DNA of 64,000 nt, from NCBI GenBank assembly GCA_964059195.1, contig CAXKWD010000006.1:67969073-68033072 (forward strand). Direction: 5' to 3'. This document shows, one piece after another, positions 21,489 through 32,932 of this stretch. Position 1 is the first letter of the stretch, and the number at the start of each line of letters is the position of its first letter. Origin of the DNA: Ectobius pallidus (Eukaryota > Arthropoda > Insecta > Blattodea > Ectobiidae). The notes under the pieces were generated by a model, which was not told the origin of the DNA, made no database searches, and worked only from the letters and a program-made list of their open reading frames with translations. The position numbers and the translations under genes were made by a program.

Positions 21489-24064
21489 ATGACAAACTCT
21501 CACGAGAACTTCAAAGAAAGACAATTTTACAATTTTAATGAAACGATGACTTGTCGCATTAACTGAAGAAACATGCTGAAACCATAACATTGAAAAGCTT
21601 GCTACAAATTGTTTCTATTACATTCTAAAAAATTAGATTGATTTATAGCAAACGATTGATAAGACGTCAAATAAAGTTAGAAGTAGGCCTACATGTTAGA
21701 AGAAAATTACATTAATAAATGAGGAAAATATAGATTAGTCATAACATTAGGTAACATGTACACGGGAAAATAAGGAAAGATAGTGCAATAAGATCAAATC
21801 ATTTACGCGATTGTCGTGCAAATTATAACCTCTACTGTTTTCGGTATTACCAAGTTAGTGTCAGATTACACAAAATGATTCCTTATACATCATTTAACAA
21901 AATGAATTTTCATTAGGCCTACTGAATAGCCTATTCACTGTATATTTCATTATTTGGAATATCTAAGATATTGTCAATTCCGAAATGATATAGCCTACAT
22001 AATATTTACTAAGCAGCTTTTCGTATAAATTTCTTCTTCAGAATTCTGAAATATGTAAACATTCATGTGTTAGTTATTAAGCCTAAGGAAATAATGCAAA
22101 TACTGAGACATTGTAGGTAATATTTCTTCGTGCATGTCATAAAGGCCTACTTACGACAGGCTGCCCAATTTTTTTCTTGATCCAACAGGGGACGAAGCCA
22201 ATTTCAAGAATAGGATTTAAGATACAGTTTAAATAGAATATACAGGCCATGTTAATATTAAAATCCCTTTAGGCAAGCCTACAGGCCGAGGTAGATTTCG
22301 AAGTGCTTTTGGTTTAATTTATTGTCGCTGCGTAGCACTCTTCTTCTTTAGCCTTGGCATGACAAACCCGCAATAATAACTGCAAAAAAGAGGAAAGAGC
22401 ACTTTTTCAAACATTCAAATCTCGCCTTGTATGAGAACTATCAAGAAACTAGTTATTTATTTGTAGAGTACTACGCAAGAGCTTTTCAACTATACCCCAC
22501 AAGACGTAGTTTAAAAAAAATTCGAATTTCCATCCCCCCACCCCTACCCCCAAAACCCCCGAATAGTTGGTGTCACTGTGAACTCCATAGGGAGTACTCT
22601 AATTTATTCCAACAAAGTTTCTCTCTATACTTCATAGGAGCCGAGATATAAATGTTTTAAAATTTCAACCCCCTCCCCCGACCACCCCCTTGGGCCAATT
22701 TTGCTCATTAACGAACTTGTGCGAATTATTTGGCCTAGAAATAACATAATAAAATTTGGTTCAAATATCTTCAAAATTACGGCCTCTAGCGTGTAAAGAT
22801 ATCAATATATATATAAATATCACAAAAAAAAAATTTTGAACAGGCGGTGGTTTCGTACTTAGGGAGGCATGAAACGTAAAGATATGAAAGAATTTTTCGA
22901 AAGTTATGACATGGTATCGATTGTAATAGGTAGATTTTTTAAAATTAAATGTACATTCATCTCTGACTTAATATTATAGCAATTAGAACTTTATAATAAG
23001 GTACCACATATAATTTACAGGTACGTACTTTTCAATGATTCTTAAAACAACTTTACATTCATTTTTTATAAGACAATTAAAGTATGTTTTTACTTTTACA
23101 ATGTTTACTTCATCATTCTGGGGCTACGGTTCTCTAAGGACCTTATGAAGATGTTTCTGTATTCTGTCCTTGTGAACTTACATAAGAAACAACTGCTGGA
23201 AGGTGCGATAAAATGAAAGTGATAAAACAATAAAATTTTATCGGATTTAAAATATTCTTACGTTGAATTGGTCACTGATTCATGAGCTAAATATCCTAGT
23301 AATGGGTAATATAGCGAAAGGTCCAGATTCTACCAATACATTGAATTTATATTTAGATAATCCGGACCTCGTGTTACCTTTATTATTGTATTTACCGAAT
23401 AGCCTACTTACAGAATGAAACACGTAATGAGTAATTAAACCACAAAAATCAATAAAACTCATCGGATTCTGCCATCGAGAGACAATCAATACGTTATAGC
23501 GATGGTCACATTGCAAATGGTAACCAACAACGCTTTTCATAAGGAAATCAGCTATTTTACTCTTTATTTACAATCTCTCTGCTACTATTAATAATAGGGG
23601 TAGTGGCCATATTAATTGAATGAACAATTATTGAAAACATCATTATCTAAGTTAAGGGAAAATGGAAGTCCCTCTTCTTAGGATATTATGGTTGTGTTGG
23701 AATGGAAGGTGCTGATCTTGACATTAGGATTATATTAGGTCAAAGAAGCTAGCACGAATTAACATAAATTATAGAGAGAGAACTGAACGTAGATGCGAGG
23801 AAAAATAAACAACAAAAATATGTGACAGACAGCGGTGTTCGATTGAAATTTTACATAGGCCTGTTCTTATATCGGATTAGTCACTGATTCATGAGCTAAA
23901 CTGTCACCTTATAAACATTATTTTTATATTATTATAGATATTTTATCTAATTATTCCACTGGTTCGGACTGATATATGCATTAAATTAGATTAGATTATG
24001 GATATATGTAAGTATGTAAGTATTCATGAACCACAGATTATTGTCTCTGTTGGACATTACATGA
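21489..24064. other. Unassigned AT-rich DNA
   Basis: No gene seen. C-rich patches lie near 22530-22560 and 22665-22690. A 25-base motif around GTCACTGATTCATGAGCTAA occurs at about 23271 and again at 23878. Confidence 0.55.
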
Positions 24065-24265
24065 GAATATTGTAGGAGCAAAAATCCTCCGACACTGGGA
24101 CTTGAACCCAGGACCTTTGGCTACTCGCGCCAATCTCAACCAACTGAGCTAAGCCGGAGTTCAATTCACAGCGCCAGATGGATCCTATGATTGATTCCTC
24201 ATAGGAGGAAGTTTCCATCTGGCGCCAAGTCCCAGTGTCGGAGGAATTTTTCTCCTATAATATTC
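24065..24265. repeat. Fold-back element built around a tRNA-like sequence
   Basis: The outer arms at 24065-24104 and 24226-24265 are inverted copies with about 3 mismatches in 40. A second nested inverted pair (24170-24190 and 24199-24225) lies inside. The left outer arm contains the T arm and acceptor end of the tRNA-like sequence, so half of a tRNA has been copied in inverted orientation. Confidence 0.8.
24088..24158 (-). pseudogene. tRNA-like pseudogene or SINE head
   Basis: The minus strand folds into a cloverleaf. The acceptor has 6 of 7 pairs, the D arm TAGCTCAGTTGGTTGAG has 3 pairs, the anticodon stem TTGGC/GCCAA is perfect with a 7-base loop, and the T stem CTGGG/CCCAG is perfect around TTCAAGT. 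The A and B boxes are good. Against a real tRNA: base 33 is C instead of T, the junction before the anticodon stem is one base short, one acceptor pair mismatches, and it lies in a fold-back repeat. Confidence 0.65.
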
Positions 24266-24293
24266 TAGATTAGATTAGATTAGATTAGATCAG
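24264..24293. repeat. (TTAGA)n short tandem repeat
   Basis: About six copies of a 5-base unit next to the fold-back element. Confidence 0.85.
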
Positions 24294-26535
24294 ATGATAA
24301 TTATTAAAACACAGAATACATACCCTGTTCATATAGGATGCTTTTGCACTCTTTGATGAAAAAAACCATTAGGTTCCAAAGCAAATAATTATGCCATATC
24401 ATTAAGGTAGTAAATCAAATTTCAAAAAATCAGAAAAAAGTAACACTGAAAGACAGAAATGTGATGATTCATAGAGTGATATAAAGCTAACCTCAGGCCT
24501 CCACGCCGCTTTGATGTTCAGATCTGCCCCTGCATGTACACTTTTCAATTAATGGAATAAAGTTTCTGCTCTCTGTATATTCATATCCCGTTAAAAGAGT
24601 AACTTGCATCGAATCCTACATTACTTACATAAGTGACATGTTCCGATTTTCATGGTAGCTATAAAGGCCTTCTCCTTTTAATCTAATTTCGTTTAATAAT
24701 TCTATGATATTAAGTTATTCTAGGAAAAAGTTTGTAATCAGAGATCATTTCATCGAAGTATGGAAAAATAAATTACTAAAGCATACTATATTATAAAAGC
24801 TAGTCTTTCAACGGATAACTTTTAATACGAAACATAAAGTATAAGTTTTCGGTTATAAATTAATCTGAAGGAATCATGTAAGGCCTATCTAGGCTAATAT
24901 TAGAAGACAGTCGAGAATAGAGGTCATAAACTTAAGAACTCTTTATGCTTTCAGAACCAATTATTTGATAAGAAAACCGTGAATGAAGGGCGTAGGGGTA
25001 TGCATGCTGACGACATGTCCTCGAATATTAAGTCTGTCAATTATATCAAAAGAAGGAGATAGAAGAGGCAGAGGTCGGATGGTAGGCTCTGACTCTTGCT
25101 GGGACTTAGCGCTACTTAAATAATAATTAATTAAGTCATATTATTAGTGTACTTTTATTGTTCAGCAAGCTGTGTTAAGTATTTTGTGTTAAGACGGGAC
25201 CAACGATTATCACAAAACACCCTGTACTATTCAGAACAGTTGTTGGAAAGTATCCAGTAAAACACTCGCAATTCAACGGAAGACTATATAGCTTGCAGGA
25301 TTAAATACTTGTGCAATAATTCAGTACAGCGTAAAATAAAGCCAGATCCACCATTGCTTGGCATTGTTAAACTAAATTTGTGTATTTTCTTCTTCCACTC
25401 ATCTCTACGCTCTGCAAACACTGCACTGGTTGAAAAAGAGAGAATACTATGATGATGAACGCTTTCATACGTTGATTTCATGCAATTTTTTACTTTCTGC
25501 AGAAGTTTTTTTTTACTCTTAAAGCTTGGACGAGTGGCTTAATGAAGGGTATCCATCTGGTAGGTCAGCCACCACTCTTCTGCTTACATGGTCACACACA
25601 TAGTTATGCAAAAGTGGCCTGAGTGAGTGCACTGTACTGTGTCATCATGTTTTGAAATTATATCCAAGGGTTGTATCATAATGTTTATATAACCCGCCCA
25701 CATAAACACTATATTTTATTTCATACTTTATGAATGGCAAGAATTAAATATTTAAATATACTTAGTGAAATTTGTTTTTATCATTTATATGGTTATTATA
25801 ATTATATTTAATATGTATTTTTGTCCCACGACATAGTAGAAGAAACAAGAAGGGAATAATATTCATATTTTGAGTTTCATTTTAAGTTAATTAGTAATTA
25901 CGATTAAAAACTACGCCAGTGGTGAAGCAATTTTATTCTTCTAGAATGAAAATCTACAAACAAGATGCCCTGATGATAGTTCTATGTACCCGGAAATCTA
26001 GGAAAAATAAAATTTGTTGAGAATAATGGTATTATGTAATTTATTTTATTATATTATTGTACAGTTTAGTATTTCCATAAAATATACTTTTACGGATACC
26101 TGCCGTCAAATTGAATTATGTTGAAATCAGATGTTTTGTACAATAACATTATTTCTATTAATATGTAATCACTGCATTGTCGTTAAATATGCTGTGTCCT
26201 AATGTGCAACATTTAATTTAGAGGCAGCTACCTGAAGGTATTATTATTCCTCCATTTCTACAAATAGAAAATTGTAAATAACTTCTTTAAGACAACTTAT
26301 TAAGATATCTTTGAAGATATAATTTATGTATTTTGATGTTAAAATTTTATTGTAAAATTCGTTTATACCCGCTTGCTTAATTTGCATTAAGGAGTAAAAG
26401 TTTGTACTCATCAGTAAATAAATATATTATTTCTAAGAAACATACCAAATTTATGCTTGTATTTTAATTGTTTTTAAGTGTTTTATTTCATGACGTCATA
26501 AAAAGTAACACATATAGGCCTATGCTATATATATA
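24294..26535. other. Unassigned AT-rich DNA
   Basis: No gene or transposon structure recognised. Confidence 0.55.
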
Positions 26536-26923
26536 TCTATATATATATAAATGAATGTATGTGTGTGTGTGTGTCTGTCCTTTATGCAATACTACACCAT
26601 TCATCCCATCGCCATGAAACTTTGGGAAGTTGTTGAGTACATTCCCGGGTAGGTTTCTGGCATATTACATTTTTAATTTTTGCTTTCGTTTGTGAGTTAT
26701 GAGTGAAAAACGGGCAGAAAACGTGTATTTTTTGCGTTTTCGAAGCATCAGTTTTCAGTAATACAATGTCAAATCAATTACCGTAGGCTTTGGCTATTTT
26801 TGTCATACCTTAGACATAAAACCATCGCGATCGCTTGAATGTTGTAACTCACGCTGGTCAATTCATTTGTTTATAATGTCAAGGCACGCAGACATATTAA
26901 ATTTTCAACCTACACCGAAGAGG

Positions 26924-26985
<62 letters not shown>

Positions 26986-27574
26986 TACTACTAATATTAT
27001 TATTATTATTATAAGAGGGATAATCAATATAGGCCTAAATATGGTCAAATGTTGTTCGATTTGGACGAAACTCACTATAAAGGGGTTTTCTGGGCCAAGG
27101 ACCTCGAATCTGAGGTCGCTTTTACCAGGCGACGCTATCTAATCGTGGTATGTTGTCCACGTGAATTAGGTGTTAATAAATATAATGATTTAACTATTAT
27201 GCTCTTAATTTTTAATTTTTGAAATAATTATCGCTGGCCATTGCTTGATTTTGTAAGTCCATCTTGGACGATTTATTTGTTTAGAACATCAAGGCACGCA
27301 CACGTATGAAATTTTCAACCTACACGGAAGAGGGATATTCAATATAGCCCTAAATATGGTCAAACATTGTTCGGCTTGGACGAAACTCACTATGAAGGGG
27401 TTTTCTGGACCAGGGAACTCTAATCTGAGATCGCTTTTACCAGGCGACGCTATCTAATCGTGGTATGTAGTCCATGTGTTTTAGGTGTTAATAAATATAA
27501 TGATTTAACTATTATGAACTTCATTTTTAATTTTTGAAATAATTATCGCGGGCGAAGCCGCGGGCATACGCTAG
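26536..27574 (+). mobile_element. Non-autonomous Helitron, 1039 bp
   Basis: The 5' end is TCTATATATATATAAATG at 26536, preceded by A. The 3' end has a GC-rich hairpin (CGCGGGCGAAGCCGCG, 27548-27563) followed about 7 bases later by CTAG (27571-27574) and then T. This is the rolling-circle transposon signature, including insertion between A and T. No Rep/helicase frame is present. The interior is a tandem duplication of about 300-370 bp; the first copy (about 26870-27230) carries an (ATT)n expansion at 26925-27012 and the second (about 27262-27545) does not. Confidence 0.88.
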
Positions 27575-30247
27575 TATATTATAAACTTTGAGCTAATATT
27601 CTTAAATTGTTGGTAAATTTTGTACCATTGAAAATAATTTCAATAAAAATTTGGTAGAAAATCATCTATGATGGGGTTTTATCAACAAAATGAAATCGGA
27701 TAAATTAAATTCAACGTAACTTTCCTTTTATGCTTACGCAATATAATTTGTAATTCATGTTTTATATTCCAATGACCATATACAAATCTTCCATCACTTT
27801 AACTCTATTACTGCATAGAAGCTTCAATATAATTACACGATTTATTATAATATTAGAAGATAATTAAAAATGAATAAAACAACACAAATACTGGAAATTG
27901 TAATACACTTCCTAGATTGCCAGTACTTAAACGTTATACGACCTCATGCAAAAGTTGTAGATGGTAACAATCATATAAGGCGTCAATGCCATCAACAAAA
28001 CAAAAAAACCAAAATTACATGTTTCATAAACATTCATGAAATTTTCCCCTGCGGAATGGCTTACATGCTTAACATTAACATTAAAATGGAAATTACTTTT
28101 AAAGTAGATAATGCTTTTGTTTCTTGGTCTAAGCTCAATTGGGCATTGGCTAGTGCATTTGAGACACTTCTTTACCAGAATCTTATATTTTATAAATAAA
28201 ATACCTGGTACTTTTTAACGGTTATAGAAGTACACGATTTATTTTTAGGAGCCAAATTAGTTTGACCAAGTGTACCTAAGTGGTTATGATTACTTCGTAA
28301 ATCAGAGACATAAAGGCCTATACTTTATTCGATGTGCTCTTTACTATCTGTGACACGTATGCCTATTACCCCGCAACTTTTGCAGGGAACGTGGAAATAT
28401 GAAGGGAACATTCTAAAGCCGAAGCATTGATCAGTCCACATAACAGCTCGCTTTAAAAACAAATGGATCTAGTTTTCGGTCCGCGCTTTGACGAAACACA
28501 GCAAAAGCTCCAGCCTCCTACCAAAATACAACAAATGCTCGGTGGCGCCATGGCTTGTAAAATCCGGGGCACTATACTGCTGTGCGAGTTTTGTTAAATA
28601 GAGACGTTGGTTGGAACAATAAAAGGGCAGATAAGCCGTTATTGCTGCGGGATCTCGGTTACAGAGAGCGAGTTTATTTGCTCTTGACTGGGGACTTGAC
28701 GTATGTGGTAGGATGTGCAGCGTGAATGTGTGTGTATGCATGTGTGCTTGTAGTTTTTGATGGAAACTAACCTCTCCTAACCACAAGGAGGCTCTTATTA
28801 TTCTTGCAAATCATGGTTGGAAAGAGCGTGGTTGACACTGTCATTAGTTCAGTTGTAGGTCTCTTCTGGGACTGGGAACTGAAAACAAAATCATGTAACC
28901 AAATAGAAAGTGAAAAACTAATGCAATATGCATAGCCCTACGTTTGGGCCCTACACAATATCAAGAAGAAATGACGAGGTTCGTTCAATGAAGGATTGCA
29001 TTTCTTTTAGCTTGCCTATTTAGTCTGGCAGAAATAATTATCTGAATATCGACTCAGCCCACTGTCATTTTTTGTAATTGCGGAAAGTGCAATCTGCATA
29101 AATCTTATGGATTGTGATAGTTTAATATGGCTGGGTCCTTAATAATTAAAATAATTGCCACCTTAAAGCTGATGATAATTGAAATATCAGCATTAGCATT
29201 AATAAGGAATTAAATGTTAATTATAATATGATAAAATATATTTATTAAGCATAGTAAATAGTAAATGGAATGAATATTAACTAGAATATTGTAGTAATGA
29301 AGGTGAAGAATATTTCCAATGCTAAAATCATTCCACTCAAAGTAGACAGAAATCCCTGTGAGCCTCTCAAGAGTTTGCTATCAGGTAGTTATTTCACTGC
29401 AAGTACATGGTCCAGGTGAAGTTAAGAATAGATAATGATCATTCACAATGACGAAGATACTGTTAGTCATTATGTTCTGTAAATGTGCAATCAGAATTGA
29501 GAATATTTAAAATAAATATTAAATAAATAAAATAAAATAAAAAATGAATAAAATAAACCTTTGCGTTTAAAATAAACCTTTCTCAGTGAAAACGTGAAGT
29601 AGTTTAGAACGAAAATATTTTATGTACTTAAGTTGAACTGGATGAATCGTATGAAAACGAAATCTTGTATTTGGGTTAGATACCTTCCGAAGATGTGACA
29701 CGAAGATTTGCGAACATTTTATCTTACTTTTAAGGGACTTTACTTGATGAAAATTTCGTTTCTCCCGATTTTCTCGAAAACTGCTCTAACGATTTTATTT
29801 AAATCTTGTAGGCCTATAGGGAGCTAAAACTTTTATTTGAATATTTTTTCGAGAAAAATCTCTGAAAAGTAGTTTTAGGCCACCCACTGTTTGTAGAAAC
29901 TCAGTCTTGCCCGGTGAACAATAAAGTTTTGCATCAGGTTCAAACAATTGAATACGCGTTCATTGCAATATGGCATCTAATTTTATATAAGAATGTTAAC
30001 TGATAAAGATAACGAATATGGTTAGAGTAAAGAAAGTTACGCGAGTGCAATATTCAAATTTTATTTGGGTTGTGTATTCTTCGGGGATGGGATAAGATGT
30101 GGTAACGTCATTCTCTTAATTTTTACAACCAATTTAAATGAAGAGAATATCATAAGGAATATATTATACTAAAAGGCATACTTCTATTTGGGCACAGGAA
30201 GTTATGTAAGTTTCACATCAGAATTTCTTTATCTTACATTCTTTCGC
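27575..30247. other. Unassigned AT-rich DNA
   Basis: Small chance frames only (for example at 27870-28199 and 28469-28786). An A-rich AAATAAAATA stretch lies at about 29505-29560. Confidence 0.55.
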
Positions 30248-30264
30248 AGAAATATTATTATTAA

Positions 30265-30311
<47 letters not shown>

Positions 30312-31165
30312 TGTTTATTTATTCTGGCAGAGCTAAAGCCATTTGGCCTTCTCTTCCGCTCTACCAGTAAAAAAAACTACATTACTATTACATAACACAA
30401 ATACATAATATTACAGATAATTAATTAATACTTAATACTTAAATACCAAGAACTAAACATAGTTATAATTTATAAACTAGAGTGCTATAAAACATTAAGT
30501 TACAAAAGAAAATTACAAAATTAAATTACAAAATATAAAAATACTAAAGAAAATAATTAGGATTATAGCCTAAGATATTTAAAATTATACTAACTAATAC
30601 TAAAGAGAAAAACGTATAGTTACAAGAAGTTAGTCTACGGGTTACAAATATCAAAAAGAGCTCCAAATAAGATTTCTAGTTACTACGATGAAAAACAAAA
30701 CTAAATTACATGGTTTAAAATTAATATGTTAACTTCTCTCTGAAATTTACCAAGAGTTCGACAGCCTCTGACCGTGCGGGGGATGGAATTCCATTGGCGA
30801 GCTACTGATACAGAGAATGAGGATGAATAGGATGAAGAGCGATGGAGAGGAATAGCGAGTACATGACTATGTTCTGATCTTGTATTTAGGGTGTGATGAG
30901 AAGACAGGTTAAGGAAGCGGCTAGATAAATATGATGGTGATGAAGTATGAAGAATTTTGAAGAGGAGACAAAGACAGTGAAACCTTCTTCGGTCATTCAG
31001 ACGGAGCCATGACAACATTTCGAAGGAAGGCGATACATGATCGAACAGACCTACATTACAAATGAATCGTACGCACATATTATGAACACGTTGCAACCTT
31101 TGGGATAAGTTAGAGCTCAAGTCCGTAAACAGGACATCACAGTAATCGAAGTGGGGCATGACCAG
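30248..31165 (-). pseudogene. LINE (Jockey/CR1-type) 3' part, split by the BEL insertion
   Basis: The minus strand carries an open C-terminal segment of a non-LTR retrotransposon ORF2. It starts PHFDYCDVLFTDLSS, continues through LQRVHNMCVRFI, WLRLNDRRRFH and RQWNSIP, and stops at 30701. A 3' UTR (near 30310-30370) and an (AAT)n tail (30248-30311) follow. The frame continues on the far side of the BEL element at 37829: the residues TAVKKTVTQTLV run into MPHFDYCD across the target duplication ACCAG. The element is 5' truncated. Confidence 0.88.
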
Positions 31166-32329
31166 TGTTACGTCATGTAATACCTTCTTTCTTGCTTGCC
31201 ATAAATTTACTTCAGATGGCTTTGATTTTCATTTGTCTGTATAGGCTTACAGTCAATCAATTCAATGTATGTCTTGGCAATTGTTATTTTAATCTCAACT
31301 CCAAAATTATTTATTTATTTTTTAAATAACTACTAATTTATCAATTCTGTTTTTATTTTATTTATTATTATATTAGCATAGTGCGTTTTAATGTATTGAT
31401 TAATTAATCTTATTTACAAGTGAAGCTATTATTATTGGGTTAGCGATTATTTATTGTTTCAACCTTCAATTGTCCTTATTATTCACTTCATCCTTCTTCT
31501 TCAAAATGGACAACGATTTGAGTGTTCCATTCTCTTTTTCTAGGGCAATGTGCTCTATTCAACAAATCATTTAGCACGTCATACAGTGCTAAATTTCGGG
31601 CGAAATGCCTTTTATCTTCATTTGTGTTGGATTAAGAATTCCAATGTTCTTACATAGTTCAACATAATTTCAACATCACAGGGATTCATCTAGACGTCGC
31701 TAAAGGTGCTTCGTTCTATCTCTGGACACTGAACCTTCATAAGGAGATATCAATCATTTCAATTCTGTGAGTAATATAATTCACAAGACAAGGACTATGA
31801 TTAGTCTTCAATTCGGTGAGATTTAGTAGTCATAAAGAGACTTCATGCAACTTCGAATTGTTAAATAAATACAGACATTTATGCTTGGCAATAAAGTGTT
31901 AACAGCTTATTTATGCAATCTTCTTTTTTCTGAACTAGTGCTGTGAATAGTCTTAAATTTCAGCATTCAATACAATCTTCTAGTTTCGAAATAACAATTT
32001 CGACAGGCTATATTTATTACATCAACAAATGGTCCTCCGAATTAATACAGTCTACCAGTGCATCTATATATGTGTACTTGGATACAACTAGAACTGCAGA
32101 TTTCAAGAAGTGCATATATTCCAGACCATCAAGTTTGTGTTGATCAAGCAACGTCATCATTCACATGTGCATATTTCTTGTATATCAATTTACCCATTTG
32201 AAGATTGGAAATGAAACCCAATTCATCTCCTCAATTCTTCTCTCCCCCGCATGTTATCGCCGGGAATCGAACCCACAAATAGTTTTCAATACGGTCCACT
32301 ACCAGACGAAGGGTCGCCTTGCGGTAACA
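31166..32329 (+). repeat. Left LTR of the BEL element
   Basis: 1164 bp, TGTTAC...GTAACA. It contains an AATAAA (in GCAATAAAGTG near 31890) that could serve as the polyadenylation signal. Short ORFs inside are shared with the right LTR and have no recognisable product. Confidence 0.93.
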
Positions 32330-32437
32330 TGTTGTTGGTCCTCCGGGCCGTTGATATTACTAACATGTTGTTGGTCCACCGGGCCGTTGATATTACTAAC
32401 ATGTTGAAGGTCCATCAGGCCGTTGATATTACTAACA
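32330..32437 (+). repeat. Three 36-bp tandem repeats at the BEL primer-binding site
   Basis: Units start at 32330, 32366 and 32402. Each holds a GGTCC(T/A)-CGGGCCG-like core and TTGATATTACTAACATGTTG. The first core, TGGTCCTCCGGGCCG at 32336, lies 6 bases after the LTR. It resembles the complement of an insect tRNA-Tyr 3' end (my recollection; two mismatches in 15). The later copies diverge within the core. Confidence 0.75.
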
Positions 32438-32932
32438 TGTTTAGATATTACTGGCTGCTCCGAACCTGAATTAAATTCAGTGCATTTGCTTGATTATCAT
32501 AAATAATTCATCTTATACTATATAATACATAAGTCTCTCCAGGCATTTGCAAGCCTGTTTGAATTCATGCAAAGTATTGCATTTAGCAACAACATAAGTG
32601 TTGTTTCATAAACATTAGCATCACTATTATTATCAAGTTTTAATAATATCAAGCATATCTCCGTGTCCTCAACACGTTTGAGATTTAGGTACGGAGCTAC
32701 CTGACTATCATATTGTAATACATGTCTATTTGTAAAATATTGTACAATCTCACAGACAACAATACAAACACCTGATACAGATTCTACACAATTTCAAGTG
32801 TATTTAACTGTTTTGTCTGTTTATCTCAATCATGACCATTGTAAACGTCTATGTGTAATTCCCGAAACGCGGGCAATTGATTTAACACTGAACAATTATT
32901 TATTGTAAAAGACTTTGCAAATCTCATCAAAT
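32438..32932 (+). other. BEL leader (5' untranslated)
   Basis: AT-rich, no long frame, between the tandem repeats and the first in-frame ATG. Confidence 0.7.

Noticed and set aside
24088..24158. Functional tRNA gene
   Set aside because: C at position 33, a shortened junction, an acceptor mismatch and location in a fold-back repeat argue for a pseudogene.
24264..24293. Interstitial telomere repeat
   Set aside because: The unit is TTAGA/GATTA, not the insect TTAGG, and only about six copies long.
26867..27142. Poly-isoleucine reading frame (also 30188-30370)
   Set aside because: Triplet microsatellites inside a Helitron and a LINE tail.
32330..32437. 36-bp direct repeats resembling a small CRISPR
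   Set aside because: Head-to-tail copies without spacers, inside a retrotransposon leader.
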